Of a DNA stretch of 64,000 nt, positions 9,081 through 18,124 are shown in pieces. Source of the DNA: Firmicutes bacterium ADurb.Bin146. Its GTDB lineage: Bacteria; Bacillota; Clostridia; DUPQ01. Within the stretch, counting starts at the first letter, position 1. The number at the start of each line of letters is the position of its first letter. The notes beneath the pieces are model-generated. The model was not told the origin of the DNA, did no database searches, and saw only the letters and a program-made list of their open reading frames with translations. The DNA lies in NCBI GenBank assembly GCA_002070475.1, contig MWDI01000027.1:1-64000 (forward strand), written 5' to 3'. Both the position numbers and the translations under genes were made by a program.

Positions 9081-11159
9081 CTACACCCCCTTCCTTACGA
9101 CTTTGGGAACTTTTATATAACCGTTTTCTACTGTACTCGAATTTTTTAATATGTCTTCTCTTTTAAAAGATGTTTCAATGTAATCTTCCTTGAATATATT
9201 GAATAAATCATCCACATTATCTGATTTTTCTATTTCATCTATCATTGAAGTGTCTATATCCATAATGTTCCCTGCAAAATTGATTATTTCCATCATATCC
9301 TTCTCAAGGCTTATCTTTTCCTTCTCACAAAGAGATAGCCTGGCAAGGCTGGTAAGTTTCTCTATCGGTATTTTGGGTATGTTATGTGTTTTATTGTTCA
9401 TTTCTTTATAACTTTCATATGCGATATGTAGTGTCCTCAGCTGATTTTCATCTACTATGTCAGGAGTATCCGACATAAGGCAGGATCCATCTTTTGTTTT
9501 AGGAAATGCAATTACATCCCTAAGAGAGGAAGCTTTTAGTAATATCATGATAAGCCTGTCCAGCCCGAAAGCAAATCCTCCATGGGGAGGAGTCCCATAA
9601 CTGAATGCTTTTATAAAGAAGCCGAATTTTTCCTGTATCTGTTCGTTTGATAGGCCAAGTGCTTCAAACATAAGATTTTGCGTCTTGCTATCATGTATCC
9701 TTATAGAACCACTTCCAAGTTCAGTCCCATTTAATACTATATCATATGAAAGTGCTCTGACACATTCTTTATCAGTAAGCATATGCATTATATCTTCCGG
9801 ATTTGGGCTGGTAAAAGGATGATGTGCTGCGACATATCTCTTATCTTCCTCTGAATATTCAAACAAAGGAAAATCCGTGATTATGGCAAAGCAGAACATA
9901 TTCGCATCAATAATACCCAGCTTCTTTGCTATAAATATTCTTAACTGTCCGAGAATCCTTCTTGCATTCTTAATAGTGTCTGCACAGAATAGTATGAAAT
10001 CGCCTGCTCTTGCATCTGTTATTTTTATAATCTCATCTATATCCTCTTTAGAAATATATTTTGTAAGTATGGAATACAGTGAGCCGTCCGGCTGTATAGC
10101 AATCCATGCCATGCCTTTTGCGCCACAACTTTCTGCTTCTTCTGTAAGTTCCTCTATCTCGCTTCTTGTCATAGATGCCCCATTTTTATAGTTTATAGCG
10201 CGTACAGTTTCCGTTTTTTTGAATATCTCAAAATCTGTATCTCTTGCTATATCCGTAATATCCTTTATAGATAAATCAAACCGTAAATCTGGTTTATCCG
10301 TGCCATATCTGTCCATTGCTTCTTTATATGTCATACGGATAAACGGTTCGCTGATTATATGACCAATGCATTCCTTCATTATATATTTGAACATATTTTC
10401 CAGATGTACAAGGATATCTTCCTGAGTAACGAAACTCATCTCCATATCTACCTGCGTGAATTCTGGTTGTCTGTCCGCTCTTAAATCCTCATCTCGAAAA
10501 CATCTGGCTATCTGGTAATATCTGTCCATACCTCCGACCATTAGAAGCTGCTTGAATATCTGAGGAGATTGCGGAAGAGCATAGAATGTACCAGGATGAA
10601 TTCTGCTTGGCACAAGATAATCACGAGCTCCTTCAGGTGTAGACTTCGTCAGTATAGGGGTTTCCACTTCTATAAATCCCAAATTATCCAGATATCTTCT
10701 TATAGCGATTACCGCTTTATGCCGAAAGCGCAGATTTTCTCCTATTACTTTTCTTCTTATATCGAGATATCGGTACTTTAGCCTGAGCTCTTCTTTAGCG
10801 ACTATATCATCATCCAAAGAAAAAGGCAGGCTTGTACATTCAGACAGAATATTTATATATGCTGCTTTCAATTCAATGGTACCTGTCCTTATTTTTGGAT
10901 TATATGTCTCTTCTCCTCTTATTTTGATACATCCCGACACTTCCACTACAGACTGTATTTTTACCTGTTCTGCAGACTGAAAAATCTTTGCTTCAAGGTC
11001 ATTTGCATCAAAGACAGTTTGAAGAATACCTTCCCTGTCTTTAATATCAATGAATATGACTCCCCCCATGTCTCTTTTAGTCAAGATCCAACCGCATGCC
11101 GTGACATAACTGCCCACATGGCTTTCAGTAAATAACCCGCAATATTCCGTTCTTTTCAT
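9081..11159 (-). CDS. aspS: aspartyl-tRNA synthetase fused to GatC
   Basis: Residues 1 to about 590 are a bacterial-type aspartyl-tRNA synthetase: N-terminal anticodon-binding OB fold, class II motif 2 with RCFRDEDLRADRQPEFTQ, an inserted GAD domain (about 300-430) and motif 3 with FGLDRL. The last 100 residues (593-692) are a complete GatC, from IPIEKLTSLARLSL to GYIKVPKVV. The fusion ties a non-discriminating AspRS, which makes Asp-tRNA-Asn, to the amidotransferase that turns it into Asn-tRNA-Asn. The ATG at 11159 is preferred over the one at 11183 because AGGAAAGGTG precedes it and the family consensus starts there. Asp-tRNA(Asn) specificity is inferred from the fusion and the Asn T-box upstream. 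Confidence 0.93.
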   Translation of the reverse strand: MKRTEYCGLFTESHVGSYVTACGWILTKRDMGGVIFIDIKDREGILQTVFDANDLEAKIFQSAEQVKIQSVVEVSGCIKIRGEETYNPKIRTGTIELKAAYINILSECTSLPFSLDDDIVAKEELRLKYRYLDIRRKVIGENLRFRHKAVIAIRRYLDNLGFIEVETPILTKSTPEGARDYLVPSRIHPGTFYALPQSPQIFKQLLMVGGMDRYYQIARCFRDEDLRADRQPEFTQVDMEMSFVTQEDILVHLENMFKYIMKECIGHIISEPFIRMTYKEAMDRYGTDKPDLRFDLSIKDITDIARDTDFEIFKKTETVRAINYKNGASMTRSEIEELTEEAESCGAKGMAWIAIQPDGSLYSILTKYISKEDIDEIIKITDARAGDFILFCADTIKNARRILGQLRIFIAKKLGIIDANMFCFAIITDFPLFEYSEEDKRYVAAHHPFTSPNPEDIMHMLTDKECVRALSYDIVLNGTELGSGSIRIHDSKTQNLMFEALGLSNEQIQEKFGFFIKAFSYGTPPHGGFAFGLDRLIMILLKASSLRDVIAFPKTKDGSCLMSDTPDIVDENQLRTLHIAYESYKEMNNKTHNIPKIPIEKLTSLARLSLCEKEKISLEKDMMEIINFAGNIMDIDTSMIDEIEKSDNVDDLFNIFKEDYIETSFKREDILKNSSTVENGYIKVPKVVRKGV

Positions 11160-11181
11160 ATTTAGCACCTTTCCTGGCAAC

Positions 11182-11230
11182 AAAAAAACCTTTAGCCACC
11201 CAAATACTATTATTCAGGGACGAAAGGTTT
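11182..11230 (-). terminator. T-box attenuator terminator
   Basis: Read on the minus strand, AAACCTTT (11223-11230) pairs with AAAGGTTT (11186-11193) and is followed by a T run. It lies between the T-box sequence and the aspS start and would form when tRNA-Asn is charged. Confidence 0.85.
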
Positions 11231-11460
11231 AGTTAACATTCCGCGGTGCCACCCATTTTGATCAATACTGATCCACTCATTCAGCACATACATGCCTAAC
11301 GGTTATAACGTACCGTAGTTCGTCTGAGCCTACTTGCGAAAAGCTTTCGGTCAGCGGCTCGAAGATGTTCTTCATCTTAGGTCTTCTTTATCCGGATCTC
11401 ACCATTTCGGACTCTCTTTAAAAAATACCTGGATTACTCTTCTCGTCATTGCCTTTATTT
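11182..11460 (-). promoter_or_regulatory. T-box leader with Asn specifier, upstream of aspS::gatC
   Basis: The 14-base T-box GGGTGGCACCGCGG is present on the minus strand at 11241-11254, followed by the terminator stem. Upstream are typical stem I elements: AATGACGAGAAGAGTA near 11450, the AGAGAG bulge near 11415, GGTGAGA near 11400, and a specifier hairpin at 11361-11378. In that loop the codon followed by the usual A is AAC (11367-11369), an asparagine codon, so uncharged tRNA-Asn should favour antitermination. The same loop reads GAAC, so a GAA glutamate codon overlaps the Asn codon by two bases. The leader matches the function of the operon, which produces Asn-tRNA. Confidence 0.93.
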
Positions 11461-11466
11461 TGTCAT

Positions 11467-11495
11467 ATGGTATCACTAATGATAATATGTGTCAA
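11467..11495 (-). promoter_or_regulatory. promoter of the T-box leader and aspS::gatC operon
   Basis: A perfect -35 TTGACA (11490-11495, minus strand) stands 17 bases from TACCAT (11467-11472). Transcription would start near 11460, just at the 5' end of stem I of the T-box. Confidence 0.75.
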
Positions 11496-11532
11496 CATAT
11501 TTTTTCACGGATAGCTGGTTTTTATTGTCTTT

Positions 11533-12177
11533 TTATTTATTCAGTTTTTCTACATCTTTCCAAGCTCCGGATACCACCAAATGAGTATTCTCTTTAAAAA
11601 CATAATTGGGATCTGACAGAGGGTATATTTTTCCATATTCTTTGTAAGCAAGAATATTGATATTGTATCTGGATCTTACATTTACCTGGGATATCGTCTT
11701 TCCTATCCAGTTTTCAGGCGTATCTATTTCGCATATGGAATAATCCTGAGATAATTGGATATAGTCGAACATATGATGGGCGCTAAATCTGTAAGCAGCT
11801 CTTATTGCCATATCCTTTTCTGGGAAGATAACCTCATCTGCACCATTTCTTAGCAGAAACTTTGCATGAATATCCCTGTCAGCTTTGGATACTACGTGTT
11901 TAGCGCCGTTATCTTTAAGAAGAGAGGTTATTTCCAAAGAAGATTGGAAATTATCCCCTATACATACGAAACATATATCAAAATTGTTTATACCTAGGGC
12001 TTTTAACACAGACTCATCCATACAATCAGCAACTTGAGCAGAAGTCACATAGTCAGATATATCCCTCAGCTCATTCTCTTCCTTGTCCACTACCATTACT
12101 TCGTTTCCAAGCTCAGCCATCTTCAAAGCAAGGCTTTTTCCAAATTTGCCTGTTCCTATTATTAAAACTGATTTCAT
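11533..12177 (-). CDS. ktrA: Ktr/Trk potassium channel regulatory subunit
   Basis: This 214-residue cytosolic protein gates the KtrB pore by ligand binding. It has an N-terminal RCK-N Rossmann fold with IIGTGKFGKSLA and the acidic VVDKEE end of strand 2, then an RCK-C domain in the last 80 residues. Length and order match KtrA/KtrC. ktrB stops nine bases upstream, so the two are cotranscribed. It is the last gene before the T-box promoter; no clear terminator is visible between 11496 and 11532. Confidence 0.9.
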   Translation of the reverse strand: MKSVLIIGTGKFGKSLALKMAELGNEVMVVDKEENELRDISDYVTSAQVADCMDESVLKALGINNFDICFVCIGDNFQSSLEITSLLKDNGAKHVVSKADRDIHAKFLLRNGADEVIFPEKDMAIRAAYRFSAHHMFDYIQLSQDYSICEIDTPENWIGKTISQVNVRSRYNINILAYKEYGKIYPLSDPNYVFKENTHLVVSGAWKDVEKLNK

Positions 12178-12186
12178 TTTTCTCTC

Positions 12187-13530
12187 CTAACCTATGACTA
12201 TCTTCTCTTCTACATTCCTTATATTTGCCTTTATCTTTTCACCGGCAAAAGCACTTAATACTGTAAGGCTTCCAACCCTTCCGCAATACATCAATAATAT
12301 TATCACAATTTTTGACCCTGTGTTCAAATATGATGTTATCCCTGTTGTAAGTCCGACTGTGCTTATAGCTGAAACAGTTTCAAACATTGCATCCAAAAGC
12401 TCGAAAGGTTGTGTGGAAATTAAAAGAAAAGATGCTAAAGATACCAGTATGAGGTAGATAGCAGTTATGCTGAATGCTTTTCTAGGAACATAATCCTCCA
12501 GTCTTTTACCACCTACGTTCAAATCCTGTGTATGTGTTATGTATGCTCTTATAGCTAAAATAATTACGAACATAGTTGTGATTTTTATACCACCGCCTGT
12601 CGAACCGGGGTTAGCGCCTATTACCATAAGTATAATCGTTAGAAATGAAGCGCCTTCTGTTAAAGAACCTGTATCCACTGTATTGAATCCTGCTGTCCTT
12701 GGAGTGACAACCTGGAATATTGATGCCAATATCTTCTGGCCTATAGTCATACCTTCCAAAGTATTATTGTTTTCAAGGAAAAAGAATATTACTGCAGGAA
12801 TAGTAATTAATACTGCAGTGCCAACAAGAACAATTTTTGTATGAAGCCTGTATTTGGAAAACTTAAGTTTGTTGGTTAAGAGGTCATCCCACACAATAAA
12901 ACCTAGACCACCGATTATAATTAAGGACATAATAACCACATTTACTAAAACATCCGTGTCAAAGCCTACCAAAGAACTTTTGGGATTAAACACACCCATA
13001 AGGTCAAACCCTGCATTGCAGAATGCCGATACAGCATGGAATATACCGTAATATATGCCTTCTGAAACGCCAAGCAGGGGAATAAATCGGATGGACAACA
13101 GACCGGCTGCAAAGATTTCCACCAAGAAAGTTATTGTAATAATTTTTTTGAGAAGTTTTACAACACCTCCAATGTGGATAGTGCTCATGGTCTCCATCAA
13201 AAGTCCCCTTTCTCTAAGCCCGATTTTTTTACCAATCATTAAAAAGATCATGCCTGCCATACTCATAAATCCTAACCCACCTATTTGTATAAGAAACAGA
13301 ATTACTAGCTGTCCGAACAAAGTGAACTGAGAGTATGTATCAAATATTACAAGACCAGTAACGCATAATGCTGAAGTAGCAGTAAAAACCGAGTCAATAA
13401 ACGGTATAGGTATATTATCCTTTGAAGCTGCAGGTAAACAAAGAAGTAATGCGCCAAGCAGTATAATAATTACGAAACCTGCTGCGATAATCTGCATTGT
13501 GCTTATCCTTGTTATTTTCTTTTGTTCCAT
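12187..13530 (-). CDS. ktrB: KtrB/TrkH-type potassium uptake pore
   Basis: The 447-residue membrane protein has the fourfold repeated M1-P-M2 arrangement. The four filter loops are recognisable as TSALCVTGL, VSAFCNAGFD, GANPGSTGGG and VSAISTVGLTTG, each with the conserved glycine. It imports potassium (sodium-coupled in studied Ktr systems) with the RCK protein encoded just downstream. The SGNH hydrolase gene ends four bases upstream, so the pair belongs to a longer transcript. TrkH cannot be fully excluded, but the size is that of KtrB. Confidence 0.92.
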   Translation of the reverse strand: MEQKKITRISTMQIIAAGFVIIILLGALLLCLPAASKDNIPIPFIDSVFTATSALCVTGLVIFDTYSQFTLFGQLVILFLIQIGGLGFMSMAGMIFLMIGKKIGLRERGLLMETMSTIHIGGVVKLLKKIITITFLVEIFAAGLLSIRFIPLLGVSEGIYYGIFHAVSAFCNAGFDLMGVFNPKSSLVGFDTDVLVNVVIMSLIIIGGLGFIVWDDLLTNKLKFSKYRLHTKIVLVGTAVLITIPAVIFFFLENNNTLEGMTIGQKILASIFQVVTPRTAGFNTVDTGSLTEGASFLTIILMVIGANPGSTGGGIKITTMFVIILAIRAYITHTQDLNVGGKRLEDYVPRKAFSITAIYLILVSLASFLLISTQPFELLDAMFETVSAISTVGLTTGITSYLNTGSKIVIILLMYCGRVGSLTVLSAFAGEKIKANIRNVEEKIVIG

Positions 13531-13534
13531 TGTG

Positions 13535-14599
13535 TTATATAAGCTCCTTAACCATTCTGCCTATAACCTGAGCCATCCGTAAGAATCCTAAATCATTCGG
13601 ATGACATCCATCTACTGTGCAGCAGTCCCTGTATTCGTCTCCAAAAAGGCTTCTTCCGTCAATGAAATAAACGTTCTTATCTCCTTTTTCTACTGCGTTC
13701 ATATAGGTCGTATAAATTATATTCCTTCTATGTAACTTGTCAAATGAGTAATCAGAGAAGTCTGGTTTAGATAAAAGTATGATTGGTAGAGATGGCTTTT
13801 TGTTTCGTATTATATTAAAAAAACTTTCATGAGTATTCCTCAAATGCTCGATTGTCGGAGCATTGTGATCATAATCCAGAACAAATATGCTCATGTCTAT
13901 TCCAGCTATATATTCAGCCATTTCTTTTTCCCCCAAAGCTGAACCGGAAAATCCCAGATTGATATAATCAGTATCACACATTCTGGATATTATAGCTTCA
14001 TATGCATTACCAGGTCTTGTTGCACAACCTCCCTGTGTAATAGATGAACCATAATATACAACTGGTAACTTATGTCTATATTGCATTCCATGATCTAACG
14101 AAGAATCTTCCTGCACACCTATATATACCTTGTCAACTTTGTTATATAAAGGAAAGTTCAAGGTAAAATATCTTAATTTATGATAATCAAATCTTATCCT
14201 CATCTCGTACCAATCTTTTGTGTCCACTTCAGCTGTGAATCTGTTAAAGAAGACGCTTCTTGCTTCAAAATCCTCATATATGTCAAATCCGCTGGAACCA
14301 AGCAGAGTCATATGATTCATCTTATTAATCTGAGGAGTAAAAACCTGTATGCAAAGATAATCGGAATCAGTACAGAAACGTATCCTTCCGCCTGCAGTGT
14401 TAAGATAATAATTTTTAACTCCGAAATTACACTTATTTGCCAGTTCATCGGGAAGTCTTTTAAAAACAGGCTGATTAACCGGGTCATACAACCCATATAA
14501 ATCAAACGGTTCTTTACGTATATCAAGATAAATAAGGTCTTTATCATCCAAGTTTGTATAAGGCTTAATCCCCTCATAATATGCCTTTGCTTTTTTCAC
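13535..14599 (-). CDS. SGNH/GDSL-type hydrolase
   Basis: This 354-residue enzyme has a beta-rich N-terminal domain (about 1-170) and a C-terminal SGNH esterase fold. The nucleophile lies in YYGSSITQGG, the block II glycine in NLGFSGSALG, the block III asparagine in LDYDHNAP, and the Asp-His pair in DGCHPNDLG. There is no signal peptide, so it should be cytosolic. Relatives with this layout are often carbohydrate esterases acting on acetylated oligosaccharides, but the substrate cannot be read here. The start is GTG at 14599 with AAGGA upstream. It sits between purF and ktrB with tiny gaps. Confidence 0.8.
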   Translation of the reverse strand: MKKAKAYYEGIKPYTNLDDKDLIYLDIRKEPFDLYGLYDPVNQPVFKRLPDELANKCNFGVKNYYLNTAGGRIRFCTDSDYLCIQVFTPQINKMNHMTLLGSSGFDIYEDFEARSVFFNRFTAEVDTKDWYEMRIRFDYHKLRYFTLNFPLYNKVDKVYIGVQEDSSLDHGMQYRHKLPVVYYGSSITQGGCATRPGNAYEAIISRMCDTDYINLGFSGSALGEKEMAEYIAGIDMSIFVLDYDHNAPTIEHLRNTHESFFNIIRNKKPSLPIILLSKPDFSDYSFDKLHRRNIIYTTYMNAVEKGDKNVYFIDGRSLFGDEYRDCCTVDGCHPNDLGFLRMAQVIGRMVKELI

Positions 14600-14620
14600 A
14601 ATAATCCTTCTTTCATATAA

Positions 14621-16048
14621 CTATTCTTCTAGCATGTATTTTGACATCTTTACACTGTTTGTTCCGTAATCATTATTAAAACATCCTGTACAGAATGGTA
14701 AAGAACTTTTAGAGCAAGCCTTTTTCAATCCTTCCACACTAATGAAGCCTAAAGAATCTGCTCCTATTCTCTGACATATCTCATCGATGGAGAGCTGATT
14801 GGCAATGAGGTTCTTCTCGTTGTCTATGTCTGTACCGAAATGGCAGGTATGCCTGAATGGCGGTGAGGAAATCCTCATATGTACCTGTTTCACATTTGTG
14901 CTTCTCAATGAGGATATAATCTTAGCGCTTGTTGTTCCACGCACTATAGAATCATCTACAAGAACTATCCTCTTTCCTTCTATTGTCGCTCTTAGCGGAT
15001 TAAGTTTTATCTTTACCGCATGTTCTCTTTGCAGTTGTGATGGATAAATGAAGGATCTGCCAATATACCTGTTTTTAACAAATCCTGATACTAAAGGAAT
15101 CCCGCTTTGATATGCATACCCCATAGCGGCTTCCAATCCGCTGTCTGGCACTCCACATACCACATCCGCTTCCACCGGATGCTCTATTGCCAACATACGT
15201 CCCATATTAAATCTTGCTTCATATACGCTTAATTTATCTATTATAGAGTCAGGTCTAGCAAAATATACATATTCAAATATACACAATCCTTGTTTGTTAG
15301 CAGTCAGTTCCACATTACTGTAAGTTATATCTCCATTTTCAACAATTATTACTTCACCTGGTTTTACATCTCTTACAAAATCAAATCCGCAACTGTCCAA
15401 AGCGCAGGATTCGGAAGCTACCGCTATTCCGTATTCATTTTTACCTATGCATAAAGGCCGGAATCCGTGTGGGTCACGTACTGCTACTAATTTCTTATCT
15501 CCTGTCATGAGCACAAGCGAAAATGCTCCGCATAAGATTTTCGCACCTTCGACAACACCCTTGATAAGATCTTTTTGAATTATTACGTTATACGCAATCA
15601 AGGAAGAAACTACTTCGGAATCCGAAGTAGCTGAAAAATCCAAACCTTCTTTTTCCAACATGGAACGTATCTGTTTGGCATTCGTAATATTCCCGTTGTG
15701 AGCAGTAGCTATTCTTCCTGTAAGGTATTCTGTAAGAAAAGGCTGTACATTTTTTATAGTATTTGACCCTGTTGTTGAGTATCTTGCATGGCCTATAGCA
15801 GTTTTTGCTTTTGGAAGGGTTGCAAGCACCTTTTCTGTCAGGACCTCATTTACAAGCCCAATATCTTTTTCTACGATTATAGATTGGTTATATGACAGCG
15901 CTATCCCTGCACCTTCCTGCCCTCTATGCTGTAAAGCTAATAGCCCATTGTATACGACTCCTGCAGCTTCTTCGCATTTAAGACTGGTTCCGATAACTGC
16001 GCATTCTTCTCTTATTTTATCTGTCATATCTATATTACCTAACATCAT
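14621..16048 (-). CDS. purF: amidophosphoribosyltransferase
   Basis: PurF makes 5-phosphoribosylamine from PRPP and glutamine, the first step of purine synthesis. The N-terminal glutaminase begins with EECAVIG, whose Cys becomes residue 1 after propeptide removal. The C-terminal phosphoribosyltransferase carries the PRPP loop VLVDDSIVRGTTS, and FCTGCF near the end is a candidate part of the iron-sulphur site of the Bacillus-type enzyme. Start codons at 16048 and 16027 are both possible; the first lies four bases after the preceding stop, which suggests coupling. No other purine genes are nearby, so it is detached from a pur operon. Confidence 0.93.
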   Translation of the reverse strand: MMLGNIDMTDKIREECAVIGTSLKCEEAAGVVYNGLLALQHRGQEGAGIALSYNQSIIVEKDIGLVNEVLTEKVLATLPKAKTAIGHARYSTTGSNTIKNVQPFLTEYLTGRIATAHNGNITNAKQIRSMLEKEGLDFSATSDSEVVSSLIAYNVIIQKDLIKGVVEGAKILCGAFSLVLMTGDKKLVAVRDPHGFRPLCIGKNEYGIAVASESCALDSCGFDFVRDVKPGEVIIVENGDITYSNVELTANKQGLCIFEYVYFARPDSIIDKLSVYEARFNMGRMLAIEHPVEADVVCGVPDSGLEAAMGYAYQSGIPLVSGFVKNRYIGRSFIYPSQLQREHAVKIKLNPLRATIEGKRIVLVDDSIVRGTTSAKIISSLRSTNVKQVHMRISSPPFRHTCHFGTDIDNEKNLIANQLSIDEICQRIGADSLGFISVEGLKKACSKSSLPFCTGCFNNDYGTNSVKMSKYMLEE

Positions 16049-16052
16049 AATG

Positions 16053-18059
16053 TTAATTATACTCTATATTCCCGCTGACTGTCGCAATAATAACAGTCCC
16101 CAGATCAATCTGCCTGCCTTTTTTCGCTGTTGCTGTCTTTGTCACTACCTGTGTATCAATTTTAAAAGATTCAGCTAATCCCTTTGCTCTTGCATCTTTT
16201 AAAGCTTCATTAGATGCTTCCTGCTTAGCAAATTCCACTGCTTTGTCAAAATCAGTCAGAGCATGCCTCCCAGAAGGGGTAAATACTATAAATGAACCGT
16301 CATACTCGGACCTGATTTCTACCTGGTATGTAGAACGGACATTGCTCACTACAGCTCCTATGGCATTCGCTACTTTTGCATCTTGAGGTATTACACACCT
16401 GGTACCTAGAGCTTTGGCTACATCAGGAAGGAAAATGTGGGTAGGGGCACCGATTCCAACTAGTGACATTTCCGTTCTAAACCGTATTGGCAGGTCTTTA
16501 TCTGTATTATCATTATATGACGCCCTTATTAGATTTATAAGCTGTTCATCCATGCCGTTCTTAAAATTATCAGGATATTTATCAGTTAACAGGATTCTTA
16601 CTATATTCTCATACAATTTCAGTTTTATCGTATCATATACCATATCGCAGAATTCCTCTTCGGAATATTCGATACCTGTTTCTTCAAGTATACATGACAG
16701 CAGATATCTGACTGCAATTGTGGGAGCTAACTCATCAAAGGCACAGAAATCCTTCTTTACATGCATTATATCTGTAGGAGTCAGTCCGATTCTGATTATA
16801 ATGCCTTCAGCTTCAAGTCTTTTTGTATTTATTGTGTATATATCCCTGTTAATCGCTGTAGCTGCTTTTTCCAGTAGTACAGGCTCGTTTTCCACAAGAT
16901 CACAAAGCTCCAGTTCTTCCTTCGAATAGGAACTTCTGTTAGTTATCTTTTTTTGAAGATACAGAAATTCGTATAATGGATGGCTATGATACTTTTTTGA
17001 ATCTGCTAACTTTTCAAGCTCCTGATTAATTTGCTGCCATCTGCTGGCTGCAACACATAAAGGAATCATCCTTTGTGGAAGCTGTATTATCTTCCCATGC
17101 TCCACTCTTATAGCGCTGTCTCCTCCAAGACCAAAGGTATCTATATAGACCCCATGTACGAAAGTCTTCCAGGAGCCTATCTTAACACCGCTGTCCGCTT
17201 TTAGAGGAATGCCATTCTTTACTATTGATATATCTGTAGTGGTACCTCCCATATCTATTATGAGACAGTTCTTTTCATTAGTTATATTTATCCCGCCAGT
17301 CACAGAAGATGCAGGTCCGGATAAAATCGTCTCCACTGGTTTCATCTTTGAATATTGTTCTGACATTTTAGTACTATCGCTTCTTACTACTGCTATAGGC
17401 GCATTAATATTCATTTTGAAAAGAGCAGTTTTGATACTCTCTAGAAACTGCTGTATTGTCGGTATCAGTTTAGCATTAAGCAGTGTGCTGGAACCTCTTT
17501 GTATAGAATTCAGCTCATAAAAAAGCTCATGCCCGCATACCACAGGAATATCATATCTTTCCTGAACCTGCAATTTTGCTGCTTTTTCCAGCATTGCTCC
17601 ATTATTCATTGCGAATACTTCCACAATTCCAAGCCCTTGGGCATCTTGCAGCCACTCATCAAGTTCTAGAAAAAGCTTGTCCCAATCGGGTTCCTGTGCT
17701 TTGTTTCCATTAAAATCACTGCTATTGTGACATAGGTGCACATCATTCTTGTTTGTAAGGCCGTAATTTATACCTACCATGTCAAAAACTTTTTTATCTA
17801 CACCAAAAAACAGTAACTTAGCTCTACCGCCTTTATTTTCCACGCATGCATTAGTCGCTAGTGTTGTTGACAGTGCGACAATTTCTACTTCTGGAAAATA
17901 CTTATCCTCCAGAAGAGACAAAGCGTTTATAATTCCTTTTTCTAATTTTTCATGTGTAGTAAGTGCTTTTGATGAGCATAACACCTTGTTTGAATTAAAA
18001 TCATATACAACGGCATCTGTGTATGTGCCACCTGTATCTATACCTATACCAATTGCCAT
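16053..18059 (-). CDS. hydantoinase/oxoprolinase family protein (HyuA-like)
   Basis: The 668-residue protein has the HyuA layout: N-terminal GIDTGGTYTDAV phosphate loop and the second nucleotide site IIDMGGTTTDIS, both of the actin-like ATPase fold. HyuA subunits use ATP to open cyclic amides such as hydantoins or 5-oxoproline, normally with a HyuB partner; no HyuB gene is present in the window. GGAGGTG precedes the ATG. It is followed four bases later by purF and preceded by an oxidoreductase gene 65 bases away. The substrate is unknown, and a different ATP-driven role is possible for a stand-alone HyuA. Confidence 0.85.
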   Translation of the reverse strand: MAIGIGIDTGGTYTDAVVYDFNSNKVLCSSKALTTHEKLEKGIINALSLLEDKYFPEVEIVALSTTLATNACVENKGGRAKLLFFGVDKKVFDMVGINYGLTNKNDVHLCHNSSDFNGNKAQEPDWDKLFLELDEWLQDAQGLGIVEVFAMNNGAMLEKAAKLQVQERYDIPVVCGHELFYELNSIQRGSSTLLNAKLIPTIQQFLESIKTALFKMNINAPIAVVRSDSTKMSEQYSKMKPVETILSGPASSVTGGINITNEKNCLIIDMGGTTTDISIVKNGIPLKADSGVKIGSWKTFVHGVYIDTFGLGGDSAIRVEHGKIIQLPQRMIPLCVAASRWQQINQELEKLADSKKYHSHPLYEFLYLQKKITNRSSYSKEELELCDLVENEPVLLEKAATAINRDIYTINTKRLEAEGIIIRIGLTPTDIMHVKKDFCAFDELAPTIAVRYLLSCILEETGIEYSEEEFCDMVYDTIKLKLYENIVRILLTDKYPDNFKNGMDEQLINLIRASYNDNTDKDLPIRFRTEMSLVGIGAPTHIFLPDVAKALGTRCVIPQDAKVANAIGAVVSNVRSTYQVEIRSEYDGSFIVFTPSGRHALTDFDKAVEFAKQEASNEALKDARAKGLAESFKIDTQVVTKTATAKKGRQIDLGTVIIATVSGNIEYN

Positions 18060-18124
18060 AAAACACCTCCAACCGGTAATATTCTATATAACCGGAGAGT
18101 AATTTGCCATATATATTTTACTAA

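Noticed and set aside
11334..11597. 87-codon frame on the plus strand over the T-box leader
   Set aside because: The bases are fully accounted for by the T-box RNA and promoter on the other strand, and there is no ribosome binding site or recognisable protein.
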